Shown in pieces: positions 32,059 through 40,633 of a DNA stretch of 40,633 nucleotides (its first letter is position 1; every line of letters starts with the position of its first letter). Source of the stretch: Hymenochaete sp. R1 (lineage: Eukaryota > Basidiomycota > Agaricomycetes > Hymenochaetales > Hymenochaetaceae). The position numbers and the translations under genes are program-made. The notes below the pieces were generated by a model. That model was given only the letters and a program-made list of their open reading frames with translations, was not told where the DNA came from and searched no databases. The stretch is taken from assembly GCA_019400425.1 (NCBI GenBank), contig JAFREE010000189.1, positions 1 through 40,633 on the forward strand, given 5' to 3'.

Positions 32059-34037
32059 ATGACCATCATGGACTACATCCAATCGGGGGTCGAGAAGGTA
32101 CTACGACCGAAGAGAGGCGGCTTGGGAAGCATGTCGCAGGGGATAAGCTCGACAGGTGTTGCTCAGTTTGAGGACAATGTGCGTATTTGAACTTTCTTCA
32201 TATGCATAATCTTTTTGGGGTTGTTGCTTCTGCGCTATCTATTTCGAGAGAATGCTAGGATGTCGACGATGCTCTCATTATTTTGGTTGCGAGTGCTACT
32301 GGTGTGCATAAGCTGCACCCATCGCCGTCGGCCCGTTTACGCGTACGCAGCAGCTGTTGCCAATCTCGGCGCTGGTTGTGTTGACTTCACGCGCCTTGTT
32401 TCTTTCCCTCCATTATCCCCTCTCTTCGCCTTTCCCCCCCTTTTCCCTCATTGCTCCCTTTGTCTCGGGCCGTGCATGCATGAATGCAACGGCGCTCGCG
32501 CCCTCGCCTACAGAGCTGCTTGCAGTTGTCCTCGTGGCCGTCGCTTCGCGTAGCGTCGCAGACTCGAATAATAATGTCGCATCTACTAGCACGATTTCCG
32601 CCTCGGCGTCGGCCAGTGCATCGAGCGTCCCTTCCAATATTAACACTGGCGATGGCATCCTAGCAGTGCTCTTGGTTATACCTGTTGTTTTCGTGTTTGC
32701 ACTATATGTTGCGTACCTGGTTTTTCTGCCTTCTGCCTATCCTATTTCTGATTGGATGAAGGAATCGTGGTACTGACATATGCTTGCTTTGAAATGTTTA
32801 GATGATTGTACCAAAATCTGTTATCATCTTTCATGCGGGACAAGCGTTCTTCAATTTTATCGCCATGTGTTGCTTCGCCAGTGTTGCAGCTTTCCAAGCT
32901 AAATGGGACGTCGGGCCTTGTACGTATATCATAGTTGCTATTACTGTTCATTCCCAACTGACGATTTCATCAAGCTGGGCTATCGGGATTTGCACTATTT
33001 GTGTCGATATTCGACTTCTTTTTAGCAATGTTCATGCTCTTCGTGCCTGTGATCGACGCCAAGTACAGCAAATTGACCAGATTGGCGCGAGCGTTGATGG
33101 AGATGCGGGTTGCATTCATCTTGACCGCCACAGGTTTCACGCTTGATCTTCTCATCGCGTATGTCCGAAGCCCTCCGAATTTATACACTTTTTTCACGCT
33201 CTGCTACAGATTCGTTGTCACGATTTCAGCTTGGACGCAACCTGGATGTAAGAACCCAGACAATGATCCCAACAGCGACAAAGGCGATGATTTCAAGAAT
33301 GGCTTGAGTAGTTGGTGCTCTACGAAGAAAGCCGCCGGTATTTTCTTCTGGATAGCGTTCGGTGAGTAGAATGAACCCTAAGCAAGAAGAATCAAACTCT
33401 TACAAAGTGACCAGCATTCTGGATTGGAAGCCTCACGATGAACATCTTGGACTGGCGTAACGGCAGAGGCCGTGTCCCCCGTGACCCTCCTTTCCGACCT
33501 CCTCTCGAAGACGGCGGCGCCTACGATGAGCTCGACGAAGAGGATGACGGCGAATCGTACACCCAAGTTCCTCCTGCAAGGAACAATGCTCATTCCGGGC
33601 CTTCTCCCTTTTCCGACGATGCCGCTGCCGGCGGGAACAGAACGTCGCAGGCATCCAACTATGTCCTCGCACCCGTAAGCGGTGTCGGCGGCTTCGCATC
33701 TTCGAACGCTGCGTCTTCCATGCCCGCCGCCTCTCGACCCTCAATGGACGCCTACGGTGCCTTCTCAGATCCAGCACCGACAGGCTACGGTGGCGGGGGT
33801 GGAGGCCACGCGCAGCAACCTTCGAACTTTAGCGATGCAAGCGGTCTGAGCGGAAACTCGGGCGCCGGGATTAGCAGGACGATGCAATATGCAGACCCGT
33901 ACGCTGCTGTACGGGCGTCGATTGTGGGTGGACCAGGAACTCCTGGGGGAGGCGCTCCTGCGTACCCAACTTCGGGTGGAACGAGCCCAGTAAGACAACA
34001 GCCGCCGAGTTATACGGAGTACACGGGCTATCGATGA
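32059..34037 (+). CDS. MARVEL-domain membrane protein
   Basis: Five exons (32059-32178, 32802-32919, 32975-33158, 33210-33361, 33415-34037) give 398 aa. Four membrane helices fit the MARVEL topology: SVIIFHAGQAFFNFIAMCCF, ALFVSIFDFFLAMFMLFVPV, AFILTATGFTLDLLIAFVVT and AAGIFFWIAFAFWIGSLTM. Between helices 3 and 4 there is an extracellular loop with two Cys (TQPGCKNP, LSSWCSTKK). The cytosolic C-terminus is long, Gly/Ser/Pro/Ala-rich and disordered. Fungal MARVEL proteins sit in the plasma membrane and its subdomains, and this one has no assigned role. The first intron (32179-32801) is 623 nt, about ten times the local norm, and the exon that follows begins with ATG. An alternative start at that ATG (32802) would remove the first 40 residues. 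Confidence 0.85.
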
Positions 34038-34692
34038 GCGTTCTCAGTGATGACATGTTAAGCAACAGGGTGTGGAGAATATAAATAACGGAGTGCCATG
34101 GACTGAATGTATCGCAACGTTTTCCTTTTTTCTTTCCGTGACGATTTCTTTTGCTTGCTTTGACTTTCAGCTTGTGACCCCCTTTTTTTTATCTTTCTGT
34201 TTGCTTTCTCTAATGTATTCTTTCCTCCGTCAGGCTGGCGTTGTCTTTATGTCCACGACTTCATTGCAGCGCGTCTGTTTGTGGATGAGATCATGTACAT
34301 TACAGTCAGGAGCGGGTGATGGGATATTTTTGCAATGAACTGGACGACTGTCCCGCAGATATCGAGTGCTTCCACCGTACGGCTGCTAATGAATGCTGAT
34401 ACAATGGTCTTGCATCAGATGTAGTCGAAAGGCTAAAGATAGTTACAAATGTTCTACTCGAAGACAGAAACACAACAGAATGAACATCTTAAACTTCCAC
34501 AATCGCTCCGCTCCCCGACCAGACCTTAGTCCGTTACCTCCCATACCACAGTCTGTTCCAGTTAATGCGAATTGGTCGACTCTCATCTTTTTCCAAAATA
34601 CAAACGAGGTTCTGATCCAGTATTACTTTTCGATACGGAACCCGTACCCAGTGTCACGTCAAATGAGCCAGTGGCCAATCTTGCTCCGCCCT
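34038..34692. other. Convergent spacer after the MARVEL gene
   Basis: This 655-bp stretch is T-rich at its start (tttcctttttt, ctttttttta), consistent with a 3' UTR. Nothing else is recognised. Confidence 0.4.
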
Positions 34693-35203
34693 TCAAGCAC
34701 AACAACAATTCCATTCGCTGAACCCCTCAAGTAGGCCATAAACGAGGGGACCTGTCTCTGTATTCCAAATTCGAAGTTTTCCACTGTCGCCTCCGGTCGC
34801 AACGCGCTGACCATCGAAAGAAAAACAGGCATCTCGGATTTCATCTGCATGAGGCAGCTCGATTATTACCGTGTTTGTTCCCGTTACAGTATCCCATTTC
34901 CGAACGACGACGTCACTGGAAACGAGTACAGTGAGCATTGCATCAGGGAACCGACATATATACGGCATTGGTTTCAAACGACCAGCAGGTTGACAAGCTG
35001 GTAGCTTCAGGAAAATGTCATATCTGACGACGACTCTGGTACCGTCCGGAGAATGCTGCTTGAGGGGTTCCTGGCGCGTACTGCAGCATCAAAGACAAAG
35101 ACGAACTGTCACATATCCAGATATAGTCGTTGCTACCCAAAGCCAGTACTTTCCATTGGGGGGATACGTCCACAAAGCTGCCATCATAGGTACACAATAC
35201 CAT
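34693..35203 (-). pseudogene. WD40-repeat protein relic
   Basis: Two frames together encode WD40-type blades: one with DVSPQWKVLALGSNDYIWI and one with SPDGTRVVVRYD, then VVVRKWDTVTG and a full blade ACFSFDGQRVATGGDSGKL followed by RIWNTETG. The frame changes at about 35041-35053, where a Phe-Ser-Pro-Asp-Gly motif appears to have lost two bases. No splice pair there restores it. Upstream, 35220-35460 contains further coding-like but interrupted sequence. Normal WD40 propellers need about seven blades and only about three are visible. This looks like a decayed fragment, perhaps of the large repeat proteins that expand in Agaricomycete genomes. Confidence 0.6.
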
Positions 35204-36164
35204 AAGATGTTAAATAGAATTGCTGGCATACGTTTCAAGGTCACGGGTTGCTTCGCTTTTTCTCAAGGGTCTCGACTCTTACTTCAGCGCCTGTATGATG
35301 ACGCAGGACGACGAGAAACTTGGACGAACAGCGAAGATCTTCCCTTAATACCTGCGTTATTTCGACAAATCTAGGTTGGGGTCAAATGTCATGCTACATT
35401 GAACAGAGCGATCACTCACCGAGAGCGCTCACCGAGGCCTTGCTCGACGCCGGTCATGGCGGTATGCTAGAGAGAGCACTAGTGGAAATCCCATCGTAAA
35501 CCATTGATACTAGTTCTGCAACGAAAATATAACGAGGATCCGTTTTCAATCTTCCATTGAATCACTTACGAAAGGAGGTTAATTGAAACGCCATATGCTC
35601 CAATTTGGATGGGCAAAGGATAACTGGCGAATGAATGCATTGATGAGTGTAGTGTGTTGGTGCATTTCTTCTTCATACCTTAACAACAGATAGTGTTCCC
35701 TACCTATGAAAGAGGCAATGATATGCCTAAAATTTAAACAAGTGATAGGTGTACTTGCGAAGACCGTGGGTCGTGGTAGCAGGTCAAGAATAAATAGCAG
35801 CAAGCGTCACAGGAATCAGTCGAACATTGATCGGCATCACCAGCAATCGACATCAGTACCAGCTCCAGACTTCCTTCTTTACCTACTACGTTCCTGGAGT
35901 CTGGGAACTCCATGAAGAGGTTATCTCCACGGATGTGTTGGGATAAGGAATAGTTTGTATCCAACGACTTAAATGACCTTACGACTGCGAAGAGCGACCG
36001 TAGTGAACAACGCTCCGGGCTCACTTTGTAATTCTGAAAAAAAAGGGATGCAAAAAGAGCTTGCCCCTTGAAACCAATTTGCAACGTAACACGCAAAACC
36101 CTGAACAACACGATTTAAACCAGAGTCCCAAAAGAAAATATGGGTCTAAAGATTCCAGAGCGCT
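35204..36164. other. Unassigned, possible upstream remains of the WD40 gene
   Basis: Short minus-strand stretches look coding, for example VEITQVLREDLRCSSKFLV near 35370-35300 and a frame at 35683-35585. They are broken by stops and lack a consistent splice path. No family was recognised. Confidence 0.3.
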
Positions 36165-37043
36165 TCAGAAGATTGCGCGAACAAGTCCCCCACCAATTGC
36201 AGCGCCTAGAAAAAGCAAACGCCATCGTCAGAGACGGACCGGGTGTTATACATAACCTTTTGAACGTACCTGCACCGAAGCCCACGCCTCCAGCCGCAGA
36301 GTGAGCCATCTACAAGTCATATGAGTCAGTTATGAAACAACGACAATGAATTTCATATCAGCAACTCACCGTGTTACCATATTTCCCAAACTTGCTCTTC
36401 TTTTTTTCTTGACCATCTGCTTCCTGAAGTCCGACAGAGTTCACAGTGCTGGCACCGGGCGGTGGTGGCTTATCCGCCCCATGGTGCGCTGCGCCGAATG
36501 GTTTGTACGCCACCTTTCCTAGCTTTTCCTGAGGCGGAGGAGGAGCATGAATGGTTCGTAAAGGCGCCGCCGGGGCCGTGAAGATGGAAGCGTGAGTCGA
36601 AGGAGCGGAAAGTTTCTCGACGTGGTTAGCTGGGAAGAGACCTTGTCTGCCGTTGATTTTTCCCGTCCACCAATCGTCGTTCGTCTCTGAGACAATTTCG
36701 ATTATGTCGCCTGGTCTGAACGACAGGTCTTCTGGGTCCTAAAGACACAATTAGCTTCTCTAAAACATTCCGTCGTAGATTCTACATTACTCACCTGCCC
36801 GTTCTCGTTGTATCCCCAGACAGCTCGCGCCTGACATAGGGTCGACGAAGTGGATGTTGGGCGTGCAGGAGGCGGAGGAGCAGGCGCAGTGATAGCAGCC
36901 CGTTGCCCTACATGTGCGTTGAGTCCACCGGTGGGAAGACGTGCGAAGCAGAACTCGGCGTCTTGCTGTGTCATATGCCCGTTCTCAACGAGAAAGCTGA
37001 TATTTCGCTGGACTTGCTCGACGATGTGCTGGACGTAGGCCAT
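36165..37043 (-). CDS. SH3-domain protein (LSB1/PIN3-like)
   Basis: Four exons (37043-36795, 36738-36370, 36309-36270, 36205-36165) give 232 aa. The N-terminal helix (HIVEQVQRNISFLVENGHMT) is followed by a Pro/Ala-rich linker. A complete SH3 domain is split by the first intron: ARAVWGYNENGQ, then LSFRPGDIIEIV, DDWWTGKINGRQGLFPANHV. A Pro-rich tail with PPPPQEKLGKVAYKPFG leads to KKKSKFGKYGNTMAHSAAGG and a Gly-rich C-terminus (GFGAGAAIGGGLVRAIF). This domain order is that of fungal LSB1/PIN3-type proteins, which bind the actin regulator Las17/WASP through SH3-proline contacts and act at cortical actin patches. The last two exons are about 40 nt each. It is divergent from pICln. Confidence 0.9.
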
Positions 37044-37369
37044 AGTTCTCTAGTTCCAGTACCAATTCAAAATGGTCGTTATTTCGTTGAGGATGTCGTT
37101 ATGGTACAAGAAAGGCGTGTGCAGTAGCATGGTTGTTCAAGTTATATATACCCTTCTCACCTCCCCAGGATCTTGTTCATTGATTTGATCCTCCTGGTTC
37201 TTGGGCGCACCTGTGTCATCTTTATTACCTAATCTTATAAATTGATCGGATCAAAATTACCTCTTTTGGGCTTCGGGCGGATCGACGTCGCTTGCTCTAA
37301 GGCTAAAATATCCTGGCGGAAGCAACTTTGGCCTCTAACCAACGCATACAAGCCAGAACACGGGTTACC
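37044..37369. promoter_or_regulatory. Divergent promoter region, SH3 / pICln genes
   Basis: This 326-bp spacer lies between divergent start codons. A TATA-like tatatata lies near 37144. No factor site is recognised. Confidence 0.4.
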
Positions 37370-38215
37370 ATGCCTGCATTGTCCATTATCTCATCTGTTC
37401 CAAGATTTATATCCCTCGAGGAGCACAGAGAGGCAACACAAGCTACACCGACGAGCTTCTCTGACATTCCTCCGGTTATACACCACAAAGAAGACAACGT
37501 TCGTGTCGAGCTTGACCCGCCGATACCAGAACTATCGGACGAAGAGCTTAAAAATGGGTCGCTATATGTTATCGAAAAGTGAACACGAATCATTCCCTTT
37601 ATTGAAGTCGCTTAGCGCTGACTATTACCTCGCGTTCCGCAGCATTCTCGCGTTCATCTCGCAATCCTCAGGGCGCGGCTTCCAGGTCGAATATCCATGC
37701 ATCAGCCTACACGCTGTCTCAAAATCGGATGCTGGTGCATTCGTGTACTGTCAACTGGACGAACCTCTACCAGAGGACGAGGACGCAGATGAGGACGATA
37801 TGGGACTCAGAGAGTTACGGATTTTCCCTGAAACCGAGGAGACGCGTACGTAGTTAGCCGTCTCTACCCCTCATCCACTGATTTCTAAACCCTCAAAACA
37901 ACAGTCACGAAAGTATTCAACGCCCTATCCGACTGCGCCTCCCTTCACCCAGATGCCTCAGAAAACGAGAACGACACAGACTTCGGCTTCGGGGGACCTA
38001 CACCCGCTCTCTCCATAGAGGGCTTCATCACCGCTGGTACCCATCCTTTACCTGGTACTGGTCCTCAAAACGGGCGGGATGACGCCTTCGTCGACACAGA
38101 CGTGGAGGCTCTCCAAGCGCTCGCAACAGAGGGCATCGATGGCGAGCTCGAGCTTAGCGAGACGGGACGGGTGCGCAGCGATTTTGTGAACAACTCGCGG
38201 TATCAGCCCTACTGA
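37370..38215 (+). CDS. Methylosome subunit pICln-like (Voldacs domain)
   Basis: Three exons (37370-37578, 37643-37845, 37905-38215) give 240 aa. The PH-like fold of pICln is recognisable from GSLYVIENILAFIS, then GRGFQVEYPCISLHAVSK and FVYCQLDEP. An acidic segment (DEDADEDDMG) leads to LRIFPETEETLTKVFNALSDC, and another acidic tail follows. The C-terminus (NNSRYQPY) is in the usual place. pICln acts as an assembly chaperone that hands Sm proteins to the PRMT5 methylosome and the SMN complex. The length matches the human protein (about 237 aa). All intron phases close. Confidence 0.88.
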
Positions 38216-39300
38216 AACGTCACGACATTCCTTTCCACCGCCTTCTCCTGTCTTCCATCTCGGGCTTTTCCGTACCTACCTACCTCATCTCGTATCGACC
38301 AACGGATACAAAACACATAACCTCGCCCTCCCCCAGGCTAACCTTGCACGATTCGAAGCTATGCTCGCAGCATCAGAAATTCGGTTACTCTTCCAAGTAC
38401 CACCTCGGATCAGCCCGGCGAATCCGAATCAGGTGCTCGATCCAGGATTCAGAACGTGACTACAGACGACTTCGACAGATACGCAGACCCAGAGTCTTCT
38501 CCTTCTCACGAATCACGTTGACGGTGTATCTACCAGATGGCACCAGTCATGGTGCACGATGTGCTTCCTTCTATTGTTTTGTGCGTGTAGGTTTGCATTG
38601 AGTTTTATATGGCATCAGGGGTGGGATTATCAGAGCTTGATTAACATCCACCTCAGATACATGTTTCTTTACGCTTGTCGTGTTCACTGAAAAGGCAATA
38701 TTTATCGTACAATGTAATACTATGAGAAAGACCATTTATCAGTGATAAATAAACTAGAAAACAAAAAGAAAATATATAAATAAAATAGGGTTACTAGAAA
38801 CTGGGTTAGGGTTAGGACATCGGAATGTCAGGTGCACGATCGACTAAAAGGGGCGAGTACCAGTAGAAGAAGAAAAAGATTGGTGGGAAGATAGAAATAA
38901 CAAATGATACAGAATATTACGAATTATGTATAGGTTAAATGTGAAAAAGAGCTCGCTGTAGATTGGTGTTATTCGTCCTCGCGTTTCTTGGGATGCCGGA
39001 GGCACCCCTTATGGGTCCTAAAGGGAGAAAATGGGAGAACGCAGAAAGCAGAAATTAGTATATGGAGACAAGATACAGAAGGGGGAATGGCGGGCGATGA
39101 AGGACTGGCCAGGCCCTTCACGCGGAGATGGGGAGAAGGAGAAAATGTACTGACTTGGGTCGATTTTAATGTAATGCGAACGGATGGAATGTGTCAGTCG
39201 GGATACTACCAATTTACGAATATATACACAAATTTGCCCTGCATCAGAGCGTCTGAATAAAGAAGGGTGGGAGAGATAACATTAGCGGTACTCAGGAACG
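38216..39300. other. Gene-free region, AT-rich with weak coding traces
   Basis: No recognised gene is present. On the minus strand an exon-like piece (39017-38969) has a good pyrimidine tract and acceptor (tctccctttag). If joined to the frame ending near 39155, it would read IKIDPRTHKGCLRHPKKR and then stop. This was not linked to any family. The plus strand around 38330-38550 looks like a 3' UTR. Confidence 0.35.
38803..38816 (+). repeat. Short interstitial telomere-like motif
   Basis: The sequence gggttagggttagg contains about two TTAGGG units, the telomere repeat of most basidiomycetes. A single related taggg lies 15 nt upstream. Two units can arise by chance. Confidence 0.35.
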
Positions 39301-39334
39301 TGAAACAAAAGGGGAGGAGGGAGCTGGAAGTGAC

Positions 39335-40633
39335 GAGTGTGCCAGGCTCGCCGCCATAAGATGGGGGGGGGGGGGAGGGGAGGGGAATTATTGCGAGGGA
39401 AAGATGACTTATCCAGTGAACAGGTGGTTTGTAAATATTTGGAGAGTGGGTAGTGCATATATCCAGGGTGTCGTATACCCGAGCACCCGACGAAAAGAAA
39501 TAAGTGCATGCCGGCTGTTGCTTGAATAAACTAGATGGGAAAAATTGTCATCCATCTTGATAGACCTGATAGATGTAGAGATGGTCGACGAAGAGTGTGC
39601 CGGCTCTCCGGCGCCCACCTCTGCAATGAAAAAAGATACTTAACTGGTTTTAATCTCGTGGACATATTATTGAGGAACTCGAAGGGCTCTGCAGACAGCG
39701 AAAAAAAACCTGATCGCAAACGGGAAATACTAATATTAGTAGCATTCATGAACGCGGTGAAGGAGAAGGAACGGTAGGAAGGGAAATGTCAACGAGTGTG
39801 CCGAGCTCGCCGCCATATAGTGGGGAAGGGGGTATGAAAAATCGACTCACTGAGAAGAAAGTAGATGACGTGTCGTATATCTGGAATCTCGATGAAAAGG
39901 ATATGCTTTGATATTAGTATTGTTTCGCAACAAAAAAGGGTAAAGGACTAGGATGATGGGAATGATTTAAATAAGTGAAGTTTTATTAGTTATAATTGGC
40001 GGAAGCTTGAGTACACCTAGAATAAAAGAAGTCACCCGTCATGATAGCGGTATAAAGAAGAAGTAATGAGCGGCGGAGAGTGTGCCGGCTCTCTGCTGCC
40101 CACTTGAACAGAGAAAAGATACTTAACTGGTTGAAGACATATTCTATGTGTTGGCGACGTTTGAGAAACCCGGCGAAATAATGCTGAGGCCTGTAGGATA
40201 GAAGACATGAACGAAATTTAGCAGCATCCGTGAACGTGTAGTAGAAGGGAAACGAAAGGAAGGGATGTCGGAAGGCGACGAGTGTGCCAGGCTCGCCGCT
40301 ATGAGATGGGGAAAAGGAGCCGAAAAGAAATGAGTTACTTGATGATCAGAAGCGAGCGGTAGATTATCGAAGGGCAAATGGCGCATTTAGTTGTATGAGC
40401 GAAAGATCGAAGAGGAAAAGGGCGTGCATGTCGAGGCGGCTAGTAGAATAAACCTAGATGAAAGAAAGACGTCACTAATCTTAATAGAGGTAAAAGGTAC
40501 AGTGATGAGCAACGATGGGTGTGCCGGCCCTTCTCCGCCCGTTCAGGCCAAGAAACAATAACTCAACTTGCTGAATCCCTGTCCAATATTGCCAAGGGTG
40601 TTCGGAGAGCCCAGAAGACGGCGATACGAAATC
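39335..40633. repeat. Diverged tandem repeat array with GAGTGTGCC core
   Basis: Six cores occur at 39335, 39593, 39794, 40078, 40280 and 40517, the last reading gggtgtgcc. They alternate between two types. Type A reads gagtgtgcc followed by rgctcgccgc (39335, 39794, 40280). Type B reads gagtgtgccggctct, followed about 35 nt later by aaaagatacttaactggtt, identical over 19 nt at 39631 and 40114 (39593 and 40078, with 40517 weaker). The A-to-A distance is about 460-490 nt. Flanking DNA is also related, for instance gcattcatgaacg (39742) and gcatccgtgaacg (40224). The array runs off the right window edge. No continuous ORF spans it. Confidence 0.7.

Noticed and set aside
40501..40574. C/D-box snoRNA-like pattern (gtgatga followed by gctga) in the last repeat unit
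   Set aside because: The C and D boxes are not kept in the two other B units (agtaatgag and aactgg instead), so the match is probably accidental.
39241..40633. Tandem mating-pheromone precursor genes
   Set aside because: No short ORF with a C-terminal CaaX motif was found in any repeat unit on either strand.
38216..40633. CRISPR-like array
   Set aside because: The repeats are long, diverged and spaced by 200-280 nt in a fungal genome. There are no short identical repeats with unique spacers.

Overview
The window is nuclear DNA of a filamentous basidiomycete, most likely an Agaricomycete. Genes are packed on both strands with 80-600 bp between them. Nearly every gene is broken by GT-AG introns of about 40-70 nt. 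The products read as typical fungal proteins, including a fused biotin enzyme (BioD-BioA), a fungal-type MARVEL protein, an LSB1/PIN3-like SH3 protein and a multi-exon GH3 beta-glucosidase. Exon structures below were built by hand, requiring intact reading phase across GT-AG sites and agreement with the expected family sequence. They are inferences without transcript support.

Region 1-6580 is a transposon graveyard. It opens with the 3' part of a Ty1/copia element (RT and RNase H, one internal stop, polypurine tract, start of the 3' LTR). Next comes a broken minus-strand Ty3/gypsy-like Gag with a CCHC knuckle, followed by an unidentified ORF, and then LTR-like non-coding DNA with two colinear related blocks.

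Region 6580-38215 is a housekeeping block. In order it holds: PITH-domain protein (-), TUG/ASPL-type UBX protein (+), HSP20-like protein (+), Alba-like protein (+), APC10 (+), a DDT/WHIM/PHD chromatin protein (-), a class V aminotransferase resembling Egt2 (-), TRAP-alpha (+), the complex I PDSW/NDUFB10-type subunit (-), BioD-BioA (+), VPS34 (-), GH3 beta-glucosidase (-), DUS1 (+), a MARVEL protein (+), a broken WD40 relic (-), an SH3 protein (-) and pICln (+). The genes are functionally unrelated. The layout is a run of divergent pairs sharing 200-430 bp promoters and convergent pairs separated by as little as 80 bp, so it is a compact chromosome arm rather than a pathway cluster. Their roles cover ubiquitin and cell cycle control (APC10, UBX), RNA modification and assembly (DUS1, pICln, Alba), ER and endosome function (TRAP-alpha, VPS34), mitochondrial and cofactor metabolism (complex I, biotin) and secreted glycan hydrolysis (GH3).

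Region 38216-40633 has no recognisable gene. It contains a short TTAGGG-type motif, a long G run and a diverged tandem repeat with a conserved GAGTGTGCC core, repeated six times in an alternating A/B pattern. The most unusual signals in the window are this array, the dual-frame Gag region with its orphan downstream ORF, a 7-nt microexon in TRAP-alpha, a probable GC-AG intron in DUS1, and an ORF-bearing 623-nt intron in the MARVEL gene.
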